Assembly: GCA_964580995.1 (NCBI GenBank)
Contig: CAZOMV010000090.1
Coordinates: forward strand, 1-24,019
Length of the DNA stretch: 24,019 bases
Source: JAKJEP01 sp964580995
GTDB taxonomy: Bacteria > Planctomycetota > Phycisphaerae > Sedimentisphaerales > SM23-30
Reading direction: 5' to 3'
Positions 18,401 through 24,019 of the stretch are shown one piece after another. Positions within the stretch are counted from its first letter, which is position 1. Every line of letters begins with the position of its first letter. The translations under genes and the position numbers were made by a program. Under the pieces are notes generated by a model. It had not been told where the DNA came from, searched no databases, and saw only the letters and a list, made by a program, of their open reading frames with translations.

Positions 18401-18807
18401 AGATACACAACCGCCCCATCATCATACAGAAGATCCAGCGTCAGGACTTGGTAAAGCGAAGCATCCGCTACCTCGAATGATTTCCGGAAATAGGTGGTGA
18501 TGTATTTGTTGTTCTCATTTCCCCCGTAGGAAACGGTCGTTGTTTCATCCCCATCGCCGTAGCCTAATTGGGCCGCCCCGCTCTTCCATCCGGTTTCATC
18601 AAAGATAATCTCTTTCCAAGCAGTACCCTGATTACTGCCATTATCCAGATATTTCCAGCTGGAACCCGTGGAAACCAGCGTAGCAGCATGAATAGTACTG
18701 GTTATAGGGATCAGGCAAAACAGGCAAGCCAAAACGGTAGGGGCCAGCTGTAATAACCTTTTTCCTCCTTTTTCATCTTGACACTTGTAAATCGGTGAGT
18801 TTTTCAT
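15436..18807 (-). CDS. secreted beta-helix protein with two beta-sandwich modules and C-terminal dockerin-like pair
   Basis: 1123 residues from the ATG at 18807, which has AGGA about 12 bases upstream; another ATG 36 bases earlier is possible but leaves an overlong charged leader. Signal peptide 1-~41 (hydrophobic core LAPTVLACLFCLIPI, cut near IHA). A WKYLDNG...VVYLNGTEL beta-sandwich module spans ~42-204. Residues ~392-755 form a parallel beta-helix with repeated turns (TLTDCFMVEN, NVTDCLIGW, NVTNCWFES). A second, more diverged module lies at ~880-1056. The end (1062-1123) carries two dockerin-like loops, DLEPDGDVDLADLLGFAAAW and DLNNPPDHSINLQDLEVLAEHW, in the planctomycete style. No catalytic residues are evident; this looks like a structural or glycan-binding surface protein. 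It is the first gene after the promoter at 18858-18886, and the giant CotH gene follows 57 bases after its stop. Confidence 0.85.
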   Translation of the reverse strand: MKNSPIYKCQDEKGGKRLLQLAPTVLACLFCLIPITSTIHAATLVSTGSSWKYLDNGSNQGTAWKEIIFDETGWKSGAAQLGYGDGDETTTVSYGGNENNKYITTYFRKSFEVADASLYQVLTLDLLYDDGAVVYLNGTELTRVNITDATVYYDTLADVGDEFSWYTEVFDASALVSGTNVLAVEMHQAAVNSSDLSFDLELTVSAQNPISIVGVADEQDYADTVSFLVNSAAGYDYTATLNGAAIATDVAIVVDKPDFYELYVHRRQQSSGTEESVLIHFVVMDSTRGVSERGLPTWTPYPLIPSAAAEFAGAQLQIVIPAVYPMGLEIPVIARVQDSLQERVGVNGMVTAAGFEGYPLRLFRGVGSVFLPAAAAAGTLSYTAEIQTLQTPKQIEIEASTAWQNITADLTASANWGENARIRITSSVGSAFTIPAGITLTIGADSVIVIDPGLEIEVLGSIVVNGTLERPVIFTAQNRSVPWGGFLLEASTSQANITGAILTASGADSNWFSTHHSGDHRHRQEQCLYYLSPGAHLTLTDCFMVENYGQIGHGESAVMSMTGCLVQKCITAGQYNYGTDTLTDTALIECPSADAPFVDADNDAIYFTGSSNTHNVTDCLIGWTMDDGIDSMGKNLNVTNCWFESIYHDAMAMSSVTNVTITGSVYINNGQALEAGWNDPVINATNTFCTANVVGARFGDCYDETNGYHYLGFLDVTNSLLLYNIRDIWNWTFTEWAPNFAQTDIHDNYVSVANADYPDNRLWQPLSDPNQANLLLPFLPSPADTVGIGIALREDTYNLTDLTNQIPVRLSTFTPNPVTVDYAVYTDGSLYDSGTLPFIPGETIKVIEFAMPPAEGLSEVLVTLSNTVNAEITGYQQVLFAIPYEIEKTLIQAGEVWRYFKGTSEPPANWNDLGFIDGGWLTGATGIGFEKETGYGPCIATNLTDMQNSYFSVYARKLFQIEDPSRVTELTFSMEFDDGYIAYLNGTRVDSYYPPTVVAYNQPASGSREAACGGTPTPIDLSDYIDLLVPGDNVLAVQVHNTTLGSTDFILVPQLFATLAPWPGDLEPDGDVDLADLLGFAAAWLSQPGDGNYNRLCDLNNPPDHSINLQDLEVLAEHWLFGL

Positions 18808-18857
18808 GTTTCTTTTCGTCCTAAGAAGTGAATAGTTTATCATTATTACCTTATACT

Positions 18858-18886
18858 ATCATATCTTATCGTTCCCATTCATGCAA
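18858..18886 (-). promoter_or_regulatory. sigma70-type promoter of the beta-helix/CotH operon
   Basis: On the minus strand TTGCAT (18881-18886) and TATGAT (18858-18863) are separated by exactly 17 bases, 4/6 and 5/6 to consensus. Transcription would start near 18851, giving a leader of about 45 bases before the ATG at 18807. This is the best promoter match in the window. Confidence 0.55.
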
Positions 18887-18965
18887 GGGTTTTGTTAAAA
18901 ATGCACTCTCCGTGTGGTATCTGCCAATTCTTCCTAAATGAGCTTGGATACCATTTTTCTGCCTG

Positions 18966-18979
18966 AAAAACGCGTTTTT
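18966..18979. repeat. perfect 14-base palindrome
   Basis: AAAAACG/CGTTTTT is a perfect palindrome with no spacer, placed about 80 bases upstream of the minus-strand promoter in the divergent region. It could be a regulator site that serves both directions. A+T-rich arms make chance occurrence fairly easy. Confidence 0.3.
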
Positions 18980-19245
18980 TTCATTTTGATAGCGTTCCTT
19001 ATTGGTTGGACCTGGAAAACACACATCTTTACCGGACTATCCTTCAAAGTTGGGCCAATCTGCTTTGGGAATCGATGTATGGGAATATACGATTTGCAAT
19101 GCGGTTATCATTAATACCCAAAGAGTTGGTGAATCCTGCCGACAATCCTTGCGTTTCCTTGGTGCGTAGCGTAGAATCATCAGGAAGTAGCTCGGGGATT
19201 ACTGAGCTGTTTGATTTGAGAAATGTCTGGACAAAAGAATTTGCC

Positions 19246-20205
19246 ATGAAAAAGCTTTCTGATTCACCTCACGCAAACCATCCTTCTTGTTGGCATCCTA
19301 CCCGTCGCGATTTCCTAAAAGCTTCCACGGGTCTACTTGCAACCATGGCTTTGGGGCCGTTTTCTTGCCAATCGTTGAAATGTTTTCCACGCCAGACTGC
19401 CTGTTTCGGTATGGTAACGGATATTCATTACGCCGACATAAATACCCGCATCGGCCGCCATTATCGTGATTCTATTGGTAAATTAAACGAATGTACGGAT
19501 TTGATGAACACGCAAAAGGTTGATTTTCTCATGGAGTTGGGCGATTTCAAAGACCAAGATGACAATCCTACGGAGGGGAAAACGATCGAATATCTGCAAA
19601 CCATCGAAACGATCTACCAGAATTTCCAGGGACCTACCTATCACGTACTCGGGAATCATGATATGGACAGTATCTCGAAAAAACAGTTTCTCACTCACAT
19701 TCAAAATACCGGTATTGCCCCGGAAAGTTCGTACTACTCCTTCGCTAAAAACAGGGTGCATTTTATCGTTCTGGATGCCAATTTCAGTTCCGATGGCAAA
19801 GACTACGACCACGGTAAATTCGATTGGACCGATACCAATATTCCCCCTGCCCAGCTCGATTGGCTTCGAAACGTGCTGAAGAGTAGCGATAAACCGGCGA
19901 TTGTTTTTTCGCATCAAAGGCTGGACGGCGTTGGTTCTGTTTATATCAAAAATGCTGCCCAGGTTTGCCAGGTATTGGAAGATTCCGGCAAGGTTCTAGC
20001 CGTTTTTCATGGCCACCATCACGAAGGCGGCTATAATCGAATCAATAACATTCATTATTATACCTTACAAGCCGTTGTCGATGGCCCGGCTCCGGAAAAT
20101 AATTCCTATGCCATTGTTGAAGTCCTGCCCGATTTGAATATTACTGTCACAGGATACCGCAAGGCAGTCCCTAGAGAACTGCATAAATCTATCACGGTTG
20201 TGTAA
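19246..20205 (+). CDS. Tat-exported calcineurin-type metallophosphoesterase
   Basis: 319 residues from the ATG at 19246. This start puts the twin-arginine motif TRRDFLKA at residues 19-26, followed by a hydrophobic stretch (STGLLATMALGPF), as expected for a Tat signal; the ribosome binding site is poor. A Cys follows at 41 (PFSC), but the lipobox is weak, so lipidation is uncertain. The catalytic set is complete: D59-x-H61 (TDIHYAD), LGDF, LGNHDMD, FSHQR and FHGHHHEGG. The layout resembles class III cyclic-nucleotide phosphodiesterases and other small metallophosphoesterases that use two metal ions; the substrate cannot be read from the sequence. Folding before Tat export would fit a metal-loaded enzyme. 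It is divergent from the beta-helix/CotH operon and followed by a hairpin terminator at 20210. Confidence 0.88.
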   Translation: MKKLSDSPHANHPSCWHPTRRDFLKASTGLLATMALGPFSCQSLKCFPRQTACFGMVTDIHYADINTRIGRHYRDSIGKLNECTDLMNTQKVDFLMELGDFKDQDDNPTEGKTIEYLQTIETIYQNFQGPTYHVLGNHDMDSISKKQFLTHIQNTGIAPESSYYSFAKNRVHFIVLDANFSSDGKDYDHGKFDWTDTNIPPAQLDWLRNVLKSSDKPAIVFSHQRLDGVGSVYIKNAAQVCQVLEDSGKVLAVFHGHHHEGGYNRINNIHYYTLQAVVDGPAPENNSYAIVEVLPDLNITVTGYRKAVPRELHKSITVV

Positions 20206-20209
20206 ACTC

Positions 20210-20230
20210 GAGATAGCTGTCTCTGTTTTT
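20210..20230 (+). terminator. probable intrinsic terminator of the Tat phosphoesterase gene
   Basis: A short hairpin starts 4 bases after the stop codon: GAGAT (20210-20214) pairs with GTCTC (20219-20223) with one wobble, and TGTTTTT follows. The stem is short, so strength is uncertain. Confidence 0.45.
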
Positions 20231-20410
20231 AGGATTTTATTCGAAAAACTGGAACAAACGGAAAGAAACATTGCTTGATATAGGAGTTTAATACAGTAAA
20301 ATAGTAACCACTGGAGCTGAAGTTGTTTCTTAATTCAAGGACCATCTGGTCTTGTCTGGTTGAAGATATCCGAAGCTCCCTAACGAACACGAGATTCAAA
20401 CAAGCATAGT

Positions 20411-21222
20411 GTTGCCACCAAGTGCTGGTTTCCTACTTCAGAGGACCCCAACGCCCGAGGTCTTTCCCGAAAGCATATCACGGCAGCTTGTGATGCCAGC
20501 CTCAAGCGAATGAAGCTCGAATACATAGACCTGTATCAGGTCCGCGGCCCGGATCCCTACACGCCCCTGGAAGAAACGATGCGTACTCTGAACGATCTGG
20601 TCCGATCTGGTAAAGTACTCCATATCGGATGCAGTAATTTCTATGGATGGCAAATCGTTAAGGCGAATGCCATCGCGGACAAGTGCGGACTGGAGCGATT
20701 CATCTCTCAGCCCAGCACCTCTATAATCTGGTAAGCCGGGATGTGGAGCGGGAGATTCTCCCTGCCTGTGATGACCAGGGTTTGGGAATGATCTGCTGGA
20801 GCCCACTGGCCGGTGGTCTGCTGACCGGGAAGTTTCAAGGGAAAAACATGCCAGAAACGAAGACCCGGCTGGGCAAAGAGGAGCGTTTTCAGAACTGGTT
20901 CTGGTTCGACGAGGCACGTGCTCTGGTTGACGTTTTGGTGGATACTGCCAAAAAACTGGGAAAAACTCCCGCCCAGGTGGCGATGGCTTGGCTTCTGCAT
21001 GACGAGCGAATCGCAGCACCGATTGTGGGTGCGCGTTCACTGAAACAGATCGAGGAGAATCTTGAGGCCAATGATTTCGATCTCCCCGAAGATGTCTGGA
21101 AAACCCTGACCGACGCCATGCCCCTGAAACATGGCTACCCGAAGGACTGGATGGACACTACATTTCCGAACACGTTCAACAAAATGGAGCTGAAACCCCG
21201 CCACTACCAGCGTCTGCCCTAA
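20411..21222 (+). pseudogene. decayed aldo/keto reductase
   Basis: Remnant of an NADPH-dependent aldo/keto reductase of the (beta/alpha)8-barrel family. Recognisable sequence begins at VATK (20411), and the usual first ~70 residues with the catalytic Asp and Tyr are missing. It continues through DPNARGLSRKHI, the strand EYIDLYQV, GKVLHIGCSNF and then, after a frame change, LSRD-like VSRDVEREI, GMICWSPLAGG and a normal C-terminal part (APIVGARS) to the stop at 21222. The first frame reaches TAA at 20732-20734. Homology passes to the second frame around 20704-20716, as if one base were lost or two gained. The catalytic His after YQV is Arg here (codon 20543-20545). Truncation, frameshift and a lost active-site residue together make a dead gene. 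A possible further fragment (SLTNTR) lies in another frame just upstream. Confidence 0.85.
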
Positions 21223-21270
21223 AGTCTGTTGGTTGTGAGTTCGAGTCTAATTTGTAAATATATGAATTGC

Positions 21271-21364
21271 AATGGTATACAACTGAAAAACGGCTTGGTA
21301 GGCGAGGCGACGAAGGCCAACCGAAGGCCAGACGAGCACCTCTGTTGCAAATTTTGTTGCAAAT
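21271..21364. repeat. structured repeat, copy A
   Basis: Shares an ordered set of blocks with copy B at 22355-22459, in the same orientation: AATGGT at the left end, a G+C-rich centre containing CCGAAGGCCA, and two TTGCAAAT boxes exactly 12 bases apart (21345 and 21357). Outer arms TACAACTG (21278-21285) and CTGTTGCA (21342-21349) are complementary at 7 of 8 positions if one G-T wobble is allowed. An inner stem joins GGCTTGGT (21292-21299) to ACCGAAGGCC (21320-21329) with two bulged G residues. The bulged hairpin and its place downstream of a gene recall integron attC sites, but canonical core boxes are not clear. Confidence 0.6.
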
Positions 21365-21477
21365 GGCTCAGTTAACCCGTCCTCTTTTCAGTCACAGCAG
21401 TTTTTTCCATGTTCCATTATGGTCGCTCAAATAAACCGCGTTTTCTTATGCTTAATTGTAGCTGAAATGTGTCAAAA

Positions 21478-21505
21478 TGTGTTATAGCGTAGCACAGTTT
21501 TTTTT
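21478..21505 (+). terminator. hairpin with T run, possible (bidirectional) terminator
   Basis: TGTGTTA (21478-21484) pairs with TAGCACA (21490-21496) over a 5-base loop, with one wobble, followed by G and eight T on the plus strand. On the minus strand the same stem is followed by a shorter TTTT, so it might also end the acetyltransferase message, whose stop is about 55 bases away. The gene it serves on the plus strand is the dead reductase, or none. Confidence 0.5.
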
Positions 21506-21549
21506 GTTTAATCGCTAACCAGCAATATGGAACTGAGGCAATTTCGATA

Positions 21550-22188
21550 TTAGCTGCCAGAAATAAAGCAGATTCTATCAGGGTATAGAGAATATATAAA
21601 AGCCTCTCCCCTTTCAGTGAAAGGCATGAGCCAGCCCAAATCCGAGATATTGATCTGGAAATATCTTAGCAATGCCTGAACAGTAGCCCTTGCAATCCCT
21701 TGACGCCGGAATGGGCGATAAATCCAAAGCCGATCTACTGTCCATTTGGGTACCAGTTCCCGGTCAACAGGGGTAAGGGTCCGGAAATTTACTTGCAAAC
21801 ACTCGTTCTCACGCACCACAATCAGCCCCGCCGTTTTTCCTCCCACTACCGGGATGAAGGCGTGGGGATGGTACTCATCCCTCATATCGACCCACCAACA
21901 GGTTTTTTCACCATGAACCTCATAGCTGCGTCGCAAGGTATCGGCAAGCTGAGCAACATACTTGTTATCCTTTCGCTTTGATTTTGGAGTTACACAGTAG
22001 ATGCAAAGATCATTATTGGTATGTATTGGGTTGGTATAGGGTAGTTGGCAGGTTCGCTGATGTCGTTTTAGGGGGCCTTTGGAAAGTTTAATGTTTTGGT
22101 CTTTGGGCATATGTCCACACTGGGAAAAATACCGCAGGCAGACCGGGCAAATCAGTTCCTCTATTAAATTGGATTCTTCACCACACAA
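21550..22188 (-). CDS. zinc-finger GNAT acetyltransferase, ESCO/Eco1-like architecture
   Basis: 212 residues from a TTG at 22188, preceded by AAAAGGA at good spacing; the frame is closed upstream by a stop with no ATG between. The N-terminus has a likely zinc site, C14-x2-C17 with H43 and C47, plus another Cys pair at 62/65. The C-terminal part is a GNAT domain: VDRLWIYRPF leads into the acetyl-CoA loop RRQGIA (161-166), and the end has MPFTERGEAFIYSLY. An N-terminal finger followed by this compact GNAT, with an RxWV-like strand before RR(K/Q)GIA and a PT..G..F...Y tail, is the layout of the eukaryotic cohesin acetyltransferases. I infer similarity of architecture, not of substrate. The substrate is unknown; the finger suggests a protein or nucleic-acid partner. 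It has its own promoter and lies between two copies of a structured repeat, next to an EVE-HNH nuclease. Confidence 0.75.
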   Translation of the reverse strand: MCGEESNLIEELICPVCLRYFSQCGHMPKDQNIKLSKGPLKRHQRTCQLPYTNPIHTNNDLCIYCVTPKSKRKDNKYVAQLADTLRRSYEVHGEKTCWWVDMRDEYHPHAFIPVVGGKTAGLIVVRENECLQVNFRTLTPVDRELVPKWTVDRLWIYRPFRRQGIARATVQALLRYFQINISDLGWLMPFTERGEAFIYSLYPDRICFISGS

Positions 22189-22251
22189 GCTGAATATCCT
22201 TTTCCTGATTCTATTTTCTGAAATACAAACGCATGGCTAAACCTCTACAGC

Positions 22252-22280
22252 ATTTTGTCCGATGGACCGCCATGTGTCAA
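22252..22280 (-). promoter_or_regulatory. sigma70-type promoter of the acetyltransferase gene
   Basis: On the minus strand a perfect TTGACA (22275-22280) is followed after 17 bases by CAAAAT (22252-22257, 4/6). Transcription would start near 22245, about 57 bases before the TTG start. It means the gene need not rely on read-through from the nuclease gene. Confidence 0.5.
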
Positions 22281-22354
22281 GTAACCACGCCCCATAAACT
22301 TTCCATAAACAAGAGCAGAAGTGAAAAATTCGCGGTTGTAAATGGTTGTGCTAA

Positions 22355-22459
22355 AATGGTTTATACTTGTAAAATAAAGACTTATGATGCCGACCGAAGA
22401 GCGACCGAAGGCCAATAGTAGGCCGAACGTGCAGGTTTATTGCAAATTCCATTGCAAAT
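22355..22459. repeat. structured repeat, copy B
   Basis: Counterpart of copy A at 21271-21364, same orientation. It keeps the AATGGT end, a G+C-rich centre with CGACCGAAGGCCAA and GGCCGAACG, and two TTGCAAAT boxes 12 bases apart (22440 and 22452). The outer arms differ in sequence from copy A but still pair: TGTA-AA-ATAAA (22368-22378) with TTTATTGCA (22436-22444), nine pairs (one G-T wobble) with a two-base bulge. Conserved pairing with changed bases suggests that the fold matters. It starts 60 bases beyond the nuclease stop. Confidence 0.6.
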
Positions 22460-22518
22460 TCGGAAGCTCGGACTAATTCAATTTCTCTTGTTATCTCGCG
22501 TATGTTCATATTGTATCG

Positions 22519-23994
22519 TTATTGTTTCACTATAAGTTTTTTCATTGTATCTATTTCTAAAAGTTGGTCTTTTCTCCGGTGAATAATGGCATGGCAATTA
22601 GCACAGACGGGTACCATATCTGTTTCAGGATTCACCTCTGTCTCTTCATCCAATGCACATAACGGTTTGGTGTGATGAATTGCGATATACCCTTTACCTA
22701 CTTCACCGTAAAATTCTTCAAAGTTAAAGCCACAGATAACACATGTTAATCCGTGTATTTCGACTGCTTTTTGACGATTGGCGAGATCTCTTTCATATTT
22801 TTTGCTGTAGGAATATGTGACTTTTCCTTCCTTCCTTGGTTCAAATAGCTCTTCAACTTCAGACTGTATGTCCAACTCAATTTCTTCCGGGTGTATGAAT
22901 TGTATGTCAAAACCATTATTCTTTTTTTCAAATCGTATTGTTGGGATTTCTTTTTCCGGTATCTGGCCAGTTTGGAAAGCTTGATACCAACTAGGATATT
23001 CCTTCCGAATAAGTTCAGTAAAATCGCTAGTCCAAAATAACCGAGTTCGTGGATTGGGCTGATTGTCGGCTTCAAAATGTGCTTCATAACTGGCGCCCTG
23101 GTGATATAGAAATATTTTTTGCTTCTCTCCCTTGTTAAGTATATCAACACCTAAATATTTTCTAATTTCAAAAGGAATACCTGTGCCTCTATGGAGAAAT
23201 GCTGACTTATCTAACTGTTTGGTTAATATATTACTTGAGTAGACCGCCCAAGAATAGAACATGATAGGGAATATATCCGCATCAAAATCACTCCAACCTC
23301 CAATTAGCTGAATCACCTTGTCCCATTGTTCAGCAGTTACCTGGAATGGTTTTCCGCCCTGTCCCCTCGAAACACTTAAGCTTTTTAATGTACCAGTGGT
23401 ATCTTCATCAATCCATCGAGGGGAGGTAACCGGCTTGTATTTCAGCCATACTCGCAATTCTTCCTTTGTGGGAGGTTCGGAAATATAGTATTTCACATCG
23501 TGTTCTGAAATTTTCATTTTTTTGGGAGCCGACAGGACTTTACCTAATGCAATAATCCCTCTTTTTCCGTTTTTTAGACTTCTCCAAAAGATTATTCCAT
23601 CACCAGTATTTACATCTTTACCTCCTGTGCGCCACGTATCCTTGTCTAAAGACTTAATAGCAGCCTCAATGTCATAAGTATTAGGATTAGCAATAAATGC
23701 CCAATACTTTTTTTCTCTTTTGTTGTCGGACTTCATTTTCCCTAAAAGCAAAGGGTGTTCTTCAAGATATAACTTTACCGTGTCATATAGTATTTGTTGG
23801 TAATTCTGCCGAGGTTGATACCCATGGAGATAAGGGAATCCCATATCATTTAAAACTGCACTAATATTTTGATGCTTAAATTCAACTGAACCTTCGGAGC
23901 GATTGTTCAATAGCGGAATCAGCTTATGCCGATGTTCGGATTTACCGTAACCTTCTCCTTCCAGCTCTAACCCAAGTTCCGCAGTAGATGGCAA
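22519..23994 (-). CDS. EVE-HNH nuclease, probable modification-dependent (type IV) restriction enzyme
   Basis: 491 residues from a TTG at 23994. The frame is closed by a stop at 24016-24018 with no ATG between and no clear Shine-Dalgarno, so the exact start is uncertain. The next in-frame ATG (residue 51) would cut into conserved-looking sequence. Domains: an N-terminal block (1-85, GLELEGEGYGK and EFKHQNISAVL) that I believe recurs in other HNH proteins but cannot name; an EVE domain (97-~225, KYWAFIANP, GDGIIFWRS, ALGKV), a fold that reads modified bases; an unrecognised middle part (~240-350); and a McrA-like HNH nuclease with C418-x2-C421, IHHTKPL (H440/H441) and C464-x2-C467-H468. EVE-HNH proteins are known to cut DNA with modified cytosine such as 5-hydroxymethylcytosine. 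Cytoplasmic defence against modified phage DNA is the likely role. It is visibly more A+T-rich than the secreted-protein genes, which suggests transfer. Confidence 0.85.
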   Translation of the reverse strand: MPSTAELGLELEGEGYGKSEHRHKLIPLLNNRSEGSVEFKHQNISAVLNDMGFPYLHGYQPRQNYQQILYDTVKLYLEEHPLLLGKMKSDNKREKKYWAFIANPNTYDIEAAIKSLDKDTWRTGGKDVNTGDGIIFWRSLKNGKRGIIALGKVLSAPKKMKISEHDVKYYISEPPTKEELRVWLKYKPVTSPRWIDEDTTGTLKSLSVSRGQGGKPFQVTAEQWDKVIQLIGGWSDFDADIFPIMFYSWAVYSSNILTKQLDKSAFLHRGTGIPFEIRKYLGVDILNKGEKQKIFLYHQGASYEAHFEADNQPNPRTRLFWTSDFTELIRKEYPSWYQAFQTGQIPEKEIPTIRFEKKNNGFDIQFIHPEEIELDIQSEVEELFEPRKEGKVTYSYSKKYERDLANRQKAVEIHGLTCVICGFNFEEFYGEVGKGYIAIHHTKPLCALDEETEVNPETDMVPVCANCHAIIHRRKDQLLEIDTMKKLIVKQ

Positions 23995-24019
23995 AATAAA
24001 TTTTTTTGAAAAAATTTAT

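Larger units (their letters stand above)
18808..19245. other. divergent intergenic region between beta-helix operon and Tat phosphoesterase
   Basis: This region separates two divergent genes. It holds the minus-strand promoter at 18858-18886 and a 14-base palindrome at 18966-18979. From 19006 the frame of the plus-strand phosphoesterase is already open, starting with a TTG, but that 80-residue extension has no recognisable domain and would bury the Tat signal. I see no clear promoter for the plus-strand gene. Confidence 0.5.
21223..21549. other. intergenic region between convergent pseudogene and acetyltransferase
   Basis: It contains copy A of the structured repeat (21271-21364) and a hairpin with a T run (21478-21505). 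No supported gene is present on either strand. A short T-arm-like string near 21238-21254 is not part of any tRNA I can fold. Confidence 0.5.
22189..22518. other. intergenic region between EVE-HNH and acetyltransferase genes
   Basis: It holds copy B of the structured repeat (22355-22459) on the nuclease side and the acetyltransferase promoter (22252-22280) with a ~57-base leader on the other side. I see no gene in it. Confidence 0.5.

Noticed and set aside
19006..19245. 80-residue N-terminal extension of the Tat phosphoesterase from a TTG
   Set aside because: It would place the twin-arginine motif about 100 residues from the N-terminus and has no domain; the ATG at 19246 gives a normal Tat signal.
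21233..21256. T-arm-like string (GTGAGTTCGAGTCTA) suggesting a tRNA 3' end or attachment site
   Set aside because: The stem is imperfect and no acceptor, D or anticodon arm can be drawn upstream, where the reductase remnant ends. A tRNA-derived att remnant cannot be excluded but is not supported.
21345..21364. TTGCAAAT doublets as a CRISPR or iteron array
   Set aside because: Only two short units per site, no spacers of constant length in series and no cas or replication genes nearby.
21271..22459. Canonical integron attC sites
   Set aside because: RYYYAAC and GTTRRRY core boxes are not properly met in either copy and are absent in copy B; no integron integrase is in the window. Kept only as a structured repeat with cassette-like placement.
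22746..23150. 134-residue minus-strand frame inside the nuclease gene
   Set aside because: It is an out-of-frame shadow of the EVE-HNH gene, without ribosome binding site or motifs.

Overview
The window reads like chromosomal DNA of a planctomycete, most likely of the Phycisphaerae/Sedimentisphaerales type. The basis is the style of its secreted proteins: very long Sec-exported polypeptides, dockerin-like calcium-loop ends, repeated SHDVYFGT/YYWRIDE fibronectin-like segments, lamin-tail domains and CotH kinase domains. This is an inference from protein style; no rRNA or marker gene is present.

Layout. (1) 242-1318, minus: a single-frame DDE integrase/transposase. (2) 1569-6749, minus: a 1726-residue secreted protein that joins an alkaline phosphatase to a calcineurin-type phosphoesterase, followed by about 1000 residues of adhesion-type domains. 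(3) 7155-7508, minus: the 5' remnant of a second secreted phosphoesterase. (4) 7714-15378 and 15436-18807, minus: two genes 57 bases apart that look like one operon behind a good sigma70-type promoter at 18858-18886. The first-transcribed gene is a beta-helix protein with a C-terminal dockerin-like pair. The second is a 2554-residue giant with an N-terminal dockerin-like pair, five lamin-tail domains, a CotH kinase domain and a beta-helix. (5) 19246-20205, plus: a Tat-exported calcineurin-type phosphoesterase. (6) 20411-21222, plus: a decayed aldo/keto reductase. (7) 21223-24019: a more A+T-rich segment with a zinc-finger GNAT acetyltransferase that resembles eukaryotic ESCO/Eco1, an EVE-HNH modification-dependent nuclease, and two diverged copies of a structured repeat on either side of the acetyltransferase gene.

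How it may work together. Regions 2-5 form an extracytoplasmic locus with three kinds of phosphoester enzyme and one predicted protein kinase. They are tied together by a ~160-residue beta-sandwich module that I count six times in three proteins. The simplest reading is surface or matrix proteins plus phosphate-ester processing; a secreted kinase/phosphatase pairing is a testable alternative. Region 7 looks like an acquired defence or accessory patch and is the most likely place for an undescribed mobile unit.

Limits. Domain names come from motifs read by eye. No database search, folding calculation or composition statistics were run.
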